A DNA stretch of 64,000 nt from Streptomyces vilmorinianum. Lineage in GTDB: Bacteria > Actinomycetota > Actinomycetes > Streptomycetales > Streptomycetaceae. Every line of letters begins with the position of its first letter. Position 1 is the stretch's first letter. This document shows positions 35,793 through 44,316 of the stretch, piece by piece. A model generated the notes under the pieces. The model had not been told where the DNA came from and did not search any database. It worked only from the letters and a program-made list of their open reading frames with translations. The stretch covers positions 5,226,001 to 5,290,000 of the forward strand of contig NZ_CP040244.1 of the NCBI RefSeq assembly GCF_005517195.1. The letters are read 5' to 3'. The translations under genes and the position numbers were made by a program.

Positions 35793-37184
35793 TCAGTCGG
35801 AAAGGCGGGCCAGGATCCTCGGGCCGAGGTCCGTGACGTCACCCGCGCCCATCGTCAGAACGAGATCGCCGGGCCTGGCCATTCCCGCGACGACGTCCGG
35901 GACGGCCGCCTTGTCGTGCACGGCCGTCACGTCGGCGCCGGCCGCGCGGGCCGCCGTGATGATCAGGTCGCTGGTGATGCCGGGGATCGGGTCCTCGCGG
36001 GCCGGGTAGATGTCGAGGACCACGGACTGGTCGGCGAGGGCCAGGGCGTCGCCCATCTCCTTGCCCAGTTCCTGGGTGCGGGAAAAGAGGTGCGGCTGGA
36101 AGACGACCAGCAGGCGCGAGGCCCCGGCGGCGCCGCGCATGGCCTCCAGGTCGGCGGTCATCTCGGTGGGGTGGTGGGCGTACGAGTCGATGACCTGGAC
36201 GCCCGCCGCCTCGCCCTTGAGCTGGAGGCGACGGCCGACACCGGTGTACGCGGTGAGGGCCTGGGCCAGCTCCGCCGGGTCGATGCCCACGCGAGCGCCG
36301 GCGGCGAGGGCGGCCGCCGCGTTGTGCGCGTAGTGGCGGCCGGGGACCGAGACGGTGAAGGTGTGCCGGACGCCGTCGAGGAGGACGACGACCTGGCTCG
36401 TCATGCCGTTCGGGGTGATGGAGAGGATCCGGGCGTCGGAGTCCTCGGACTCGCCGACCGTGATCACGTTCAGGTCCGCGCGGCCGGCGACCCGGGCGGC
36501 CAGCTCGCGGGCGCCCGCGTGCTCACCGACGACCAGGGTGCCGCCGGGGCGGATCTTGGCGGTGAAGGCCTCGAAGGACTCGTAGATCTCGTCCATCGAC
36601 GCGTAGTTCGCGTGGTGGTCCAGCTCGACGTTGAGGACGATCGCGACCTCGGGGTCGTACTTCTGGAAGCTGCGGTCGCTCTCGTCGGCCTCGGCGACGA
36701 AGACCGCCCCCTCGCCGTGCCGGGCGTTGGTGCCGGGGCCCGCGAGGTCGCCGCCGATGGCGTACGAGGGGTCCAGGCCGAGCTCGGTGAGCGCGACGGC
36801 CAGCATGGAGGTGGTCGTGGTCTTGCCGTGCGTACCGGCGACCGCGATCGCGCGCAGGCCGTCCATGAGGGAGGCGAGCGCGTCGGAGCGGTGGACCACC
36901 GGGATGCCCAGCTCGGCGGCGCGGGCCAGCTCCGGGTTGTCGGCGCGGATGGCGCTGGAGACGACCACGGCGGAGGCGTCGTCGGCGAGGTGGGCGGCGG
37001 CGTGCCCGATGTGCACCGTGACGCCGAGCGCCCGCAGCGCCTCGGCGGTCGCGGACTCCTTCGCGTCGCTGCCGGCCACCTTCGCCCCGCGTTGGGCCAG
37101 GATCTTGGCGATGCCCGACATTCCGGCACCGCCGATGCCGATGAAGTGCGGCCGTTCCATGGCGGCAGGGATGGCGGGTGCCAT
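35793..37184 (-). CDS. murC: UDP-N-acetylmuramate-L-alanine ligase MurC
   Basis: 463-residue Mur ligase adding L-Ala to UDP-MurNAc in peptidoglycan synthesis. The N-terminal Rossmann-like domain has FIGIGGAGMSGIA; the ATP-binding P-loop is AGTHGKTTT near residue 117; and the mid-domain motif VFVAEADESDRSF and the DHHANY loop are typical. The C-terminal ligase domain includes YAHHPTEM and FQPHLFSRT. It lies outside the usual dcw cluster, as in other streptomycetes. msrB follows after 15 bp. Confidence 0.97.
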   Translation of the reverse strand: MAPAIPAAMERPHFIGIGGAGMSGIAKILAQRGAKVAGSDAKESATAEALRALGVTVHIGHAAAHLADDASAVVVSSAIRADNPELARAAELGIPVVHRSDALASLMDGLRAIAVAGTHGKTTTTSMLAVALTELGLDPSYAIGGDLAGPGTNARHGEGAVFVAEADESDRSFQKYDPEVAIVLNVELDHHANYASMDEIYESFEAFTAKIRPGGTLVVGEHAGARELAARVAGRADLNVITVGESEDSDARILSITPNGMTSQVVVLLDGVRHTFTVSVPGRHYAHNAAAALAAGARVGIDPAELAQALTAYTGVGRRLQLKGEAAGVQVIDSYAHHPTEMTADLEAMRGAAGASRLLVVFQPHLFSRTQELGKEMGDALALADQSVVLDIYPAREDPIPGITSDLIITAARAAGADVTAVHDKAAVPDVVAGMARPGDLVLTMGAGDVTDLGPRILARLSD

Positions 37185-37250
37185 GTGGATCTCTCCCCGG
37201 GGTGCGACGTACAGGAGGTGCCCAGCCTAGTGGCTCCTTCCGACACCCCC

Positions 37251-37290
37251 GGGCGCCGCGCCCCGGGCGCCGCGCCCCGGGCGCCGCTCC
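37251..37290. repeat. 14-bp tandem GC repeat
   Basis: GGGCGCCGCGCCCC occurs with a 14-bp period (37251, 37265 and a partial copy from 37279) between murC and the next upstream gene. Each unit is itself palindromic, so the run could form strong hairpins and act as a terminator for the upstream gene. Confidence 0.6.
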
Positions 37291-37362
37291 GAGCCCCGCG
37301 CCGCACCCTGCGCCGCGCCCCGCGCCCGCCCGGGGCCAGGGCGCGGTGCCCGCGCTGCTCGG

Positions 37363-37833
37363 TCACTCGCTGTGCGCGAAGAGTTTCAGGACCGGTACGC
37401 CGACCTTGTGACGTGCCCGCGAGGCCCAGTCCCGGTGGAAGAACTCCTCCACGTAGTGCGGGGCCGTCAGGACGATCACCTCGTCGGCGTCCGACTCGTC
37501 GACGACGGCCTTCATCTTGTTGAGGGGATGGTCCTCGACGACCTGGCCGACCGCCTCGCAGCCGACGTCCCGCAAGGCCTGGAGCGAGTGCTCCAGAGCC
37601 GCCTCGGCGGGGAGGCGGGCGGCCTTGCCCTCGGGCTCCTCGCCCTCGTGGGCCGCTTCCTTCAGTTCGCCCAGGGCGACGTCGTCGATGGCGCGCAGCA
37701 GCACATCTGCCTGGTCACCGCGCGGCTGCATCAGCACGATGAAGGACACGGGCTCGTCACCGTGCAGGGTCGTGACGAATTCCACGTCGACGGACGTCAG
37801 GGGCTTCTCGATCATCAAAACGCTTGTGAACAC
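37363..37833 (-). CDS. small conserved actinobacterial protein (often misnamed indole-3-glycerol-phosphate synthase)
   Basis: 156 residues, soluble, alpha/beta, about half the length of a TIM-barrel indole-3-glycerol-phosphate synthase and without its active-site motifs. Contains FIVLMQPRGDQADVLLRAIDDV and DADEVIVLTAPHYVEEFFHRDWASRAR, reminiscent of a universal-stress-like fold. Function unknown. The GTG at 37833 gives FTSVLMIEKP at the N-terminus, which I recall as the common start in streptomycetes; an ATG at 37815 is the alternative and lacks a ribosome binding site. Confidence 0.75.
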   Translation of the reverse strand: MFTSVLMIEKPLTSVDVEFVTTLHGDEPVSFIVLMQPRGDQADVLLRAIDDVALGELKEAAHEGEEPEGKAARLPAEAALEHSLQALRDVGCEAVGQVVEDHPLNKMKAVVDESDADEVIVLTAPHYVEEFFHRDWASRARHKVGVPVLKLFAHSE

Positions 37834-37937
37834 CTCAGGAGCCCTTCTGCGGAAACCATCCTTCCCCGTGCGCCCACGGGGTCTGCAGGGTAAGTGTGCC
37901 CAGCGGAAGCTAACCGGAACGACAAATTCCGGTGACT

Positions 37938-38717
37938 TCAGATCCGACGGTAGCGGGTGTAGAGGAACCCGGCCTCTTCCAGCACGGACGCCATGGCGAA
38001 GCGCTGCGGGACGGCCACCGGAGGGCCCCCCGCGATCCGCTGCGCGGTGCCCGCCGTCATCGTCGGCGAGACCGTCAGGCACAGCTCGTCGAGCACCTCG
38101 GCCGCCACGAACTGACCGAGCAGCCGGGGGCCTCCCTCGGTCAGCTGGCGCCGCAGGCCGCGCTCCGCGAGCGCCGCCACCGCCCGGGCCGGCTCCACTC
38201 CGGGGCCGTCGCCCGCGATCACCACCTCCGCGCCCGCCTTCCCGGCCGCGTGCACGCTCTCGGCGGGCGCCGCGGCGCCGGTCAGGACCAGCGTCGGCAC
38301 CAGCGGCTCGGTGAACAGCGGCAGCGAGAAGTCGAGGTCCAGGGAGGCGCTGACCACGGCGATCACCGGGGCCGGTCCCTGACCGGCGGCCGCCCGGCGC
38401 GCCGCGAAGGCCTCCCGCGCGCGGGCCGGCCGGTACTCCTCCTGGCGTACGGTCTGCGCCCCCACCACGATCACGTCGGCCAGGCCGCGCAGCGTGCCGA
38501 AGATCCGCATGTCGGTGTCCGAGGAGAGGGGCTGGGAGCGGCCCTCGTGCTGTCCGGCGCCGTCGAGCGAGGAGACCATGTTGGCGCGCAGCCACACGCC
38601 GCCCGGGGGCAGCTCCGGGTACGCGTAGGCGTCGGCCAGCTCGTCGAGGGACCACTCCCGGTCCCCGGCACCGGCGTCGTCGGCTGTCATGTCCGTCACA
38701 GGGAACAGGCGTCGCAT
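37938..38717 (-). CDS. RibD C-terminal-like pyrimidine reductase family protein
   Basis: 259 residues of the dihydrofolate-reductase-like RibD reductase fold. NMVSSLDGAGQHEGRSQPLSSDTDMRIFGTLRGLADVIVVGAQTVR gives the substrate and NADPH binding region (about residues 48-95), and LTEGGPRLLGQ lies near residue 195. Could take part in riboflavin, folate-like or secondary metabolism, but no partner genes are adjacent. Divergent from zapE, sharing a short intergenic region. Confidence 0.85.
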   Translation of the reverse strand: MRRLFPVTDMTADDAGAGDREWSLDELADAYAYPELPPGGVWLRANMVSSLDGAGQHEGRSQPLSSDTDMRIFGTLRGLADVIVVGAQTVRQEEYRPARAREAFAARRAAAGQGPAPVIAVVSASLDLDFSLPLFTEPLVPTLVLTGAAAPAESVHAAGKAGAEVVIAGDGPGVEPARAVAALAERGLRRQLTEGGPRLLGQFVAAEVLDELCLTVSPTMTAGTAQRIAGGPPVAVPQRFAMASVLEEAGFLYTRYRRI

Positions 38718-38753
38718 CCTCGCAGTCTGACACGGCGCTTACAGTGGGGAACT

Positions 38754-39878
38754 GTGTCGACCCGTGCCTCCCATGCCTCCCGCGCCCCGCGCGCCATAAC
38801 CGAAGCGGCTTCCACCGAAGCGGTTCCGGTCTCCCTCTGCGCCCGGGAGCCCCGTGTCCCCGCCGACCGCCTCGTCGCGGAGATGGTGCCGCCGCCGCGG
38901 TTCGACTCGGTGCGCTTCGACACGTACATCCCCGACCCGAACCAGCCGAGCCAGACCGACGCGGTCAAGGCCCTGAGCTCGTTCGCCGAGGGGCTCGGCG
39001 GCGCCCACGCCACCGGCGCCGGCAAGCGCCCGGCCCTCAGCCGCTGGTTCGCGAAGAAGCCGGCCGCCCCGGCCGGTCCCCGCGGGATCTACCTCGACGG
39101 CGGCTACGGCGTCGGCAAGACCCACCTGCTGGCCTCCCTCTGGCACGCGACGCCCGCCGAGCCGGGGCTGAAGGCCTTCGGCACGTTCGTGGAGCTGACC
39201 AACCTCGTCGGCGCGCTCGGCTTCCAGCAGACCGTGCAGACCCTCAGCGGGCACCGGCTGCTCTGCATCGACGAATTCGAGCTGGACGACCCGGGCGACA
39301 CCGTCCTCGTCTCCTCCCTGCTCAGCAGGCTCGTCGAGTCGGGTGTCGCGCTGGCCGCCACCTCCAACACGCTGCCGGGCAAGCTGGGCGAGGGCCGTTT
39401 CGCCGCCGCCGACTTCCTGCGCGAGATCCAGGGCCTCTCGGCCCACTTCCGCCCGCTGCGGATCGACGGCGAGGACTACCGCCACCGCGGGCTGCCCGAG
39501 GCGCCCGCCCCGTACTCCGACGAACAGGTGACGAAGGCGGCGTACGCGACCCCGGGCGCCTCGCTCGACGACTTCCCGCACCTGCTCGACCACCTGGCCA
39601 AGGTCCACCCCAGCCGGTACGGCGCGCTCACGGACTCGCTGAGCGCGGTCTGCCTGACCGACGTCCAGGCGGTCCCCGACCAGTCCACGGCGCTGCGGCT
39701 CGTCGTCCTCGCCGACCGGCTGTACGACCGCGAGGTCCCGGTGCTCGCCTCCGGCCTCCCCTTCGACCGGCTGTTCAGTGAAGAGATGCTGAAGGGCGGG
39801 TACCGCAAGAAGTACTTCCGGGCGATCTCGCGGCTCACCGCGCTCGCTCGCGACGCAAAGGGGTTGGTGGCGCAGTAG
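38754..39878 (+). CDS. zapE: ZapE/AFG1-family AAA ATPase
   Basis: 374 residues. Walker A is GGYGVGKTH near residue 117 and Walker B LLCIDEFELDD near residue 172; SSLLSRLVESG and TSNTLPGKL follow as the sensor region. ZapE binds FtsZ and promotes constriction in enterobacteria; the mitochondrial homologue AFG1 handles misfolded membrane proteins. The role in mycelial growth is not known. The GTG at 38754 follows GGGGA; TACAGT at 38740-38745 could be a -10, making the mRNA almost leaderless. Confidence 0.9.
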   Translation: MSTRASHASRAPRAITEAASTEAVPVSLCAREPRVPADRLVAEMVPPPRFDSVRFDTYIPDPNQPSQTDAVKALSSFAEGLGGAHATGAGKRPALSRWFAKKPAAPAGPRGIYLDGGYGVGKTHLLASLWHATPAEPGLKAFGTFVELTNLVGALGFQQTVQTLSGHRLLCIDEFELDDPGDTVLVSSLLSRLVESGVALAATSNTLPGKLGEGRFAAADFLREIQGLSAHFRPLRIDGEDYRHRGLPEAPAPYSDEQVTKAAYATPGASLDDFPHLLDHLAKVHPSRYGALTDSLSAVCLTDVQAVPDQSTALRLVVLADRLYDREVPVLASGLPFDRLFSEEMLKGGYRKKYFRAISRLTALARDAKGLVAQ

Positions 39879-39881
39879 GTT
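39876..39881 (+). promoter_or_regulatory. possible -10 of OsmC gene
   Basis: TAGGTT overlaps the zapE stop codon (TAG) and lies about 31 bp before the OsmC start, which also has GAAAGGGA as ribosome binding site. The -35 region is weak, so this is tentative. Confidence 0.3.
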
Positions 39882-39911
39882 GGGGCCATACCCGATCGAA
39901 AGGGATTCACC

Positions 39912-40337
39912 ATGGCCGCAACGCGCTCCGCTCACGCCGTCTGGGAGGGCGACCTCCTCAAGGGCTCCGGCGTCGTCACCCTCGACTCCTCCGGCCTCGG
40001 CTCGTACGACGTCTCCTGGCCGGCCCGCACCGAGGAGCCGAACGGCAAGACCAGCCCGGAAGAGCTGATCGCCGCCGCGCACTCCTCCTGCTTCAACATG
40101 GCGTTCTCCAACATCCTGGCCAAGGCCGGCAACGCGCCGACCCGCCTGGAGACCAAGGCCGACGTCACCTTCGTGCCGGGCCAGGGCATCACGGGCAGCC
40201 ACCTCACCGTGCGCGGCGAGGTCCCGGGCCTGGACGCGGACGAGTTCCAGTCCCTGGCCGAGGACGCCAAGAAGAACTGCCCCGTGAGCCAGGCTTTGGC
40301 GGGAACGACGATCACGCTCACCGCCGAACTCGTCTGA
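39912..40337 (+). CDS. OsmC-family peroxiredoxin-like protein
   Basis: 141 residues of the OsmC/Ohr group. The reactive cysteines are in AAHSSCFNMAFS (C near 55) and DAKKNCPVSQAL (C near 119), the pair expected for an organic-hydroperoxide reductase. TSPEELIAAAHS is the family signature. Reduces organic peroxides with dithiol donors. GAAAGGGA precedes the ATG. It sits 33 bp after zapE but may have its own promoter. Confidence 0.92.
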   Translation: MAATRSAHAVWEGDLLKGSGVVTLDSSGLGSYDVSWPARTEEPNGKTSPEELIAAAHSSCFNMAFSNILAKAGNAPTRLETKADVTFVPGQGITGSHLTVRGEVPGLDADEFQSLAEDAKKNCPVSQALAGTTITLTAELV

Positions 40338-40475
40338 TCGCCTGATCCCTCGCGTCCCATGAGGCCGTGTCGACCCGCATGGTTCACGTGTCACCACAGT
40401 GCGTGATACACACATGCGGGTCACACGTCGCACGTCATCTTCTTGCCTGTCCGCCAACAGGGGAGCTGTTGCCTC

Positions 40476-41834
40476 ATGTCCGCAACACGACGTCAGATCC
40501 TGTCCCGCACCGGCGCGTCCGTCGCCGGCATCGCCTTCTCGGGCGCGCTCGGCGAGCTCTTCGCGGGCAGCGCCGCGGCGAGGGAACGAGCCGGTTACGG
40601 CCCGCTGATCCCGGACCCCGCCGGTCTCCTCGACCTTCCCGAGGGCTTCCGCTACAAGGTCCTCTCCCGCCAGGGCGACCCCCTCCGCTCCGGCGAGGGT
40701 CTCGTCCCCAGCAACCACGACGGCATGGGCGCCTTCGCCGGTCGCCGCGGCCGCGTGCACCTGGTCCGCAACCACGAGAACCGGGTCACCGGCAAGATCG
40801 GCGTCCCGACCGTCGAGGGGCTGACGTACGACCCCGCCGCGAAGGGCGGCTGTACGGCGCTCGAACTCGACGGCCGCGGCAACGTCCTCGGCGAGCGCGT
40901 CGCCATCGCCGGCACGGCCGTCAACTGCGCGGGCGGGCCCACGCCTTGGGGCACCTGGCTCACCTGCGAGGAGACCGAGGACAAGGCCGGCACCAACGGC
41001 TACACCAAGGACCACGGCTTCATCTTCGAGGTCGACGGCGCCGACCCGCACCGCACCGGAGCCGTACCGCTCACCGCCATGGGCCGCTTCCAGCACGAGG
41101 CGATCGCCGTCGACCCGCGCAGCGGGATCGTGTACGAGACGGAGGACGCCTTCCAGAAGCCCTTCGGCCTCTTCTACCGCTTCCTGCCCGAGAAGCCGCT
41201 CGGCGGCCACGGTTCGCTGCGCGCGGGCGGGGCCTTGGAGGCCATGCGGGTGCCGGGCGTGCCCGACCTGTCCGTGATCCAGGAGACCGGCGCGCGCTTC
41301 GACGGCGTCGAGTGGGTACCCGTACCCGATCCGCTGGCGGCCGAGACGCCCATCAGGCTGCAGGACTTCGGGCCGAAGGGCATCACGCACGCGCAGAAGC
41401 TGGAGGGCTGCTACTGGGGTGGCGGGTCGGTCTACTTCGTCTCGTCCTTCGCCCGCACCGGCGACGGCTCGGGCGCGACCCACTTCGGCCAGGTGTGGAA
41501 GTACGAGCCGTACCGGCGCCGTCTCACGCTCGTCGTCGTCTTCGGACCGAGCACGGACATCCAGCTGCCGGGCGAGTCGCCGGACAACATCTGTCTCGCC
41601 CCGAGCGGCGGCCTGATGGTCAGCGAGGACGGCGACGGCGCGCAGCACGTCTACGGCGTGAGCCGGAAGGGCGAGGTGTACGCGGTGGCACGCGGGGCGC
41701 AGAACATCGGGACCCCGGAGGCCCCGGAGTGGGGTGAGTTCGCGGGTGTCACGTTCTCCCCGGACGGGCGGACGATGTACGTCAACTGCTATACGCCCGG
41801 TACGACGTTCGCGGTGACGGGCCCGTGGTGCTGA
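40476..41834 (+). CDS. exported DUF839/PhoX-type alkaline phosphatase-family protein
   Basis: 452 residues with a twin-arginine signal (SATRRQILSRTGASVAGIAFSG). The mature part resembles the PhoX beta-propeller phosphatases: LVRNHEN, GGCTALELD, AVNCAGGPTPWGTWLTCEE (acidic metal ligands), GRFQHEAIAVDPRSG and YETEDA. Expected to be a Ca/Fe-dependent phosphatase freeing phosphate outside the cell. Length fits. The ATG at 40476 is used with GGGGAG about 15 bp upstream; a longer upstream frame would put residues before the Tat motif. Region 40338-40475 holds no other gene. Confidence 0.85.
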   Translation: MSATRRQILSRTGASVAGIAFSGALGELFAGSAAARERAGYGPLIPDPAGLLDLPEGFRYKVLSRQGDPLRSGEGLVPSNHDGMGAFAGRRGRVHLVRNHENRVTGKIGVPTVEGLTYDPAAKGGCTALELDGRGNVLGERVAIAGTAVNCAGGPTPWGTWLTCEETEDKAGTNGYTKDHGFIFEVDGADPHRTGAVPLTAMGRFQHEAIAVDPRSGIVYETEDAFQKPFGLFYRFLPEKPLGGHGSLRAGGALEAMRVPGVPDLSVIQETGARFDGVEWVPVPDPLAAETPIRLQDFGPKGITHAQKLEGCYWGGGSVYFVSSFARTGDGSGATHFGQVWKYEPYRRRLTLVVVFGPSTDIQLPGESPDNICLAPSGGLMVSEDGDGAQHVYGVSRKGEVYAVARGAQNIGTPEAPEWGEFAGVTFSPDGRTMYVNCYTPGTTFAVTGPWC

Positions 41835-41950
41835 CTCGTGGTGCCGGCTCGTGGTGCTGACGTAGGCGCGTAACGGACCGGCAACCCGCCGAAAACGATC
41901 TCCTGCGTCAATGCAGGTCCCCCGCACCCGTACTCGGAGGACCCGCACGC

Positions 41951-43396
41951 ATGACCACCACCCACCCCGTCGATCAACGCCCGCCTCTCGGACGCCTCGC
42001 GGCCCTCGGCGCGCAGCACGTCCTCATCATGTACACCGGCTGCATCACCGTCCCGCTGGTCTTCGGTGGTGCGGCCGGTCTGGAACCCTCGGCGATCGCC
42101 CTGCTCATCAACGCCGACCTGCTGGTCGCCGGTCTGGTGACGCTGATCCAGAGCCTCGGCATCGGGAGGATCCTCGGCATCCGGCTGCCGATCGTCACCG
42201 GCGCCACCTTCGCGGGCGTCACCCCGATGATCCTCATCGAGCAGGAGTACGGCATGCGGGCCGTGTACGGCTCCATGCTCGCCGCCGGGTTCTTCGGGCT
42301 CCTTGTCGCGGTGCCGTTCGCGCGGCTCGTGCGCTTCTTCCCGCCGCTGGTGAGCGGCACGGTCATCACGGTCGTCGGGCTCTCGCTGATCGGGGTCGCG
42401 GCCGGGCTGATCACGGGCAACGACCCGAAGGCTCCGGACCACGCCTCCGGCGGGCGACTCGCCCTGGCGGCGGGCGTGCTGGTCTTCATCGTGCTGTTCG
42501 CTCGCTTCACGCGCGGCTTCCTCGGCCAGATCGGGATCCTGCTCGCGCTGGTGCTCGGCACGCTGGCCGCCGTACCGATGGGGCTCACGGACTTCTCCCG
42601 GGTCTCCGGCACGGACTGGCTGGGGCTGGCGGCGCCGTTCCACTTCGGGGCGCCGGAGTTCCCGCCGACCGCCGTCATCGCGATGTGCGTGGTGATGCTG
42701 GTGATCTTCACCGAGTCGACGGCCTCGATGCTCGCGGTCGGCGAGGCGACGGGCCGGCCGGTCACGGACAAGGACCTGGCGCGCGGCCTGGCGGCGGACG
42801 GTGTCTCCGGGGTCCTCGGCGGCGCGATGAACTCCTTCATGGACACGGTCTTCACCCAGAACGTGGGCCTGATCGGCATCACGAAGGTCGCCAGCCGGTA
42901 CGTCACCGCCGTCGCGGGCGGTCTCCTCGTGGCCCTCGGCCTGGTCCCGCGCCTGGGCGCGCTGGTCGCCGCGCTGCCGGGTCCGGTGGTGGGCGCGGCG
43001 GGCCTGGTCCTGTTCGCGACGGTGACGATGGTCGGCGTCAACACCCTGCGCCGGGTGGACCTGGACCGGGGCCACAACCTCACGATCGCGGCGGTCGCGC
43101 TCGGGGTGGGCCTGCTGCCGGAGGTGGCGGACGGGATCTACGACGGCTTCCCCGCCTGGTCGCGGATCATCCTGGGCAGCGGGATCACGAGCGCGGCCCT
43201 GGCGGCGTTCCTGCTGAACCTGCTCTTCCACCACACAGGGTTCGCGGGCCCGTCGATTCCGTCGCAGGATCGGGGGGAGGCGAGGGACGGACGGGAAGGG
43301 GCGCAGGGTGGCGCGGAAGAACGGGAAGAGGAACGCCGGGAAGGACGAGGCGAAGCCGCGGGCAGCTCCGGTGCGGCGGCCCCTGGTCCTGCGTGA
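41951..43396 (+). CDS. NCS2-family nucleobase (purine) permease
   Basis: 481 residues with 14 predicted hydrophobic segments and NCS2/AzgA-xanthine permease motifs, including GATFAGVTPMI and MNSFMDTVFTQNVGLIGITKVASRYV near residue 300. Imports a purine or xanthine-type base with a cation. The final ~45 residues are a charged Glu/Arg/Gly tail whose DNA also encodes the start of ppk2 (89-bp overlap). GGAGGAC lies nine bases before the ATG. May supply bases for the nucleotide kinase-like activity of the following PPK2. Confidence 0.9.
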   Translation: MTTTHPVDQRPPLGRLAALGAQHVLIMYTGCITVPLVFGGAAGLEPSAIALLINADLLVAGLVTLIQSLGIGRILGIRLPIVTGATFAGVTPMILIEQEYGMRAVYGSMLAAGFFGLLVAVPFARLVRFFPPLVSGTVITVVGLSLIGVAAGLITGNDPKAPDHASGGRLALAAGVLVFIVLFARFTRGFLGQIGILLALVLGTLAAVPMGLTDFSRVSGTDWLGLAAPFHFGAPEFPPTAVIAMCVVMLVIFTESTASMLAVGEATGRPVTDKDLARGLAADGVSGVLGGAMNSFMDTVFTQNVGLIGITKVASRYVTAVAGGLLVALGLVPRLGALVAALPGPVVGAAGLVLFATVTMVGVNTLRRVDLDRGHNLTIAAVALGVGLLPEVADGIYDGFPAWSRIILGSGITSAALAAFLLNLLFHHTGFAGPSIPSQDRGEARDGREGAQGGAEEREEERREGRGEAAGSSGAAAPGPA

Positions 43397-44222
43397 CCTG
43401 CTGCGCCTCCCCGTCGGCAGAGCCGTCGACCTCTCCTCGTACGACACCTCGTCGATCGCCCCGGGCGGCCCCGCCGACAAGGCGGCCGGGATCGAGGCCA
43501 TGACCGCGCTGGCCCCGCGCCTCGCCGGCCTCCAGGAACGCCTGTACGCGGCGAGCACGGCCGGCGACCGCCGCCGGCTGCTGCTCGTCCTGCAGGGCAT
43601 GGACACGAGCGGCAAGGGCGGCACGGTCAAGCATGTGATCGGCTTCCTCAACCCCTCCGGCTGCCGGATCCGCGCCTTCAAGACCCCCACCGCCGAGGAG
43701 CGTCGCCACTCCTTCCTGTGGCGGATCACCCGGGCCCTGCCGATGCCGGGCGAGATCGGCATCTTCGACCGCTCCCACTACGAGGACGTCCTCATCGCCC
43801 GCGTCCGCGGACTGGTCCCCCGCCGCGACCTCGGCGCCCGCTACGGCCGGATCAACCGCTGGGAGAAGTCCCTCGCCGACGACGGCGTCACCGTCGTCAA
43901 GGTCTTCCTCCACCTCTCGTACGAGGAGCAGCGCAACCGGCTCCTGGCGCGCCTGGACAACCCGGAGAAGCACTGGAAGTTCAGTCCGGCCGACATCGAG
44001 GAGCGGGCGCTGTGGCCGGCGTACCAGCAGGCGTACGAGCTGGCGCTCGAGCGCTGCTCGACGGACGCGTCGCCGTGGTACCTGATCCCGGCCGACCGCA
44101 AGTGGTACCGCAACTGGGCGGTCAGCACGCTGCTCCTGGAGCATTTGGAGGCGTTGGATCCGCAGTACCCGAAGGGCGACTTCGACGTGGAGGAGTGCCG
44201 CAGGCTGCTGTTGGAGTGGTGA
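43308..44222 (+). CDS. ppk2: PPK2-family polyphosphate:nucleotide phosphotransferase
   Basis: 304 residues. P-loop GMDTSGKGG (residues ~97-105), EIGIFDRSHYEDVL with Asp/Arg near 158 and the lid RINRWEKSL. PPK2 enzymes transfer phosphate between polyphosphate and nucleoside mono- or diphosphates; the exact substrate class is not readable by eye. The GTG at 43308 with AAGGGG lies inside the 3' end of the permease gene in another frame, so the two genes overlap by 89 bp and are translationally coupled. A hairpin follows the stop. Confidence 0.92.
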   Translation: MARKNGKRNAGKDEAKPRAAPVRRPLVLRDLLRLPVGRAVDLSSYDTSSIAPGGPADKAAGIEAMTALAPRLAGLQERLYAASTAGDRRRLLLVLQGMDTSGKGGTVKHVIGFLNPSGCRIRAFKTPTAEERRHSFLWRITRALPMPGEIGIFDRSHYEDVLIARVRGLVPRRDLGARYGRINRWEKSLADDGVTVVKVFLHLSYEEQRNRLLARLDNPEKHWKFSPADIEERALWPAYQQAYELALERCSTDASPWYLIPADRKWYRNWAVSTLLLEHLEALDPQYPKGDFDVEECRRLLLEW

Positions 44223-44241
44223 CCCTCGCCGGCGCGGCTGT

Positions 44242-44261
44242 AGCCGGGCAGGGACCCGGCT
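44242..44261 (+). terminator. hairpin after ppk2
   Basis: AGCCGGG (44242-44248) and CCCGGCT (44255-44261) form a 7-bp stem with a six-base loop twenty bases past the ppk2 stop, and before the promoter of the deacetylase gene. Confidence 0.5.
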
Positions 44262-44304
44262 CGGTCACGCGGCCCGGCAGCGCACCTCCGGAACATCGAT
44301 CAGT

Positions 44305-44310
44305 TAACTT
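44305..44310 (+). promoter_or_regulatory. -10-like element of leaderless deacetylase gene
   Basis: TAACTT fits the TANNNT consensus and is followed by exactly six bases and the GTG at 44317, the geometry of leaderless streptomycete genes. No ribosome binding site is seen there. The -35 region (around 44282) is weak. Confidence 0.4.
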
Positions 44311-44316
44311 GCGTTC

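Noticed and set aside
40381-40395. Possible PHO box upstream of the PhoX-like gene (GTTCACG...TCACC)
   Set aside because: Only one 7-mer resembles GTTCACC; no second direct repeat at the 11-bp spacing needed for PhoP binding is seen, so not called.
38739-41948. A very long open frame on the minus strand across zapE, OsmC and PhoX-like genes
   Set aside because: Its translation is Arg/Ala/Gly/Pro-rich without domain motifs, and it runs antisense to three genes with clear signatures. Long antisense frames are expected when third codon positions are nearly all G or C.
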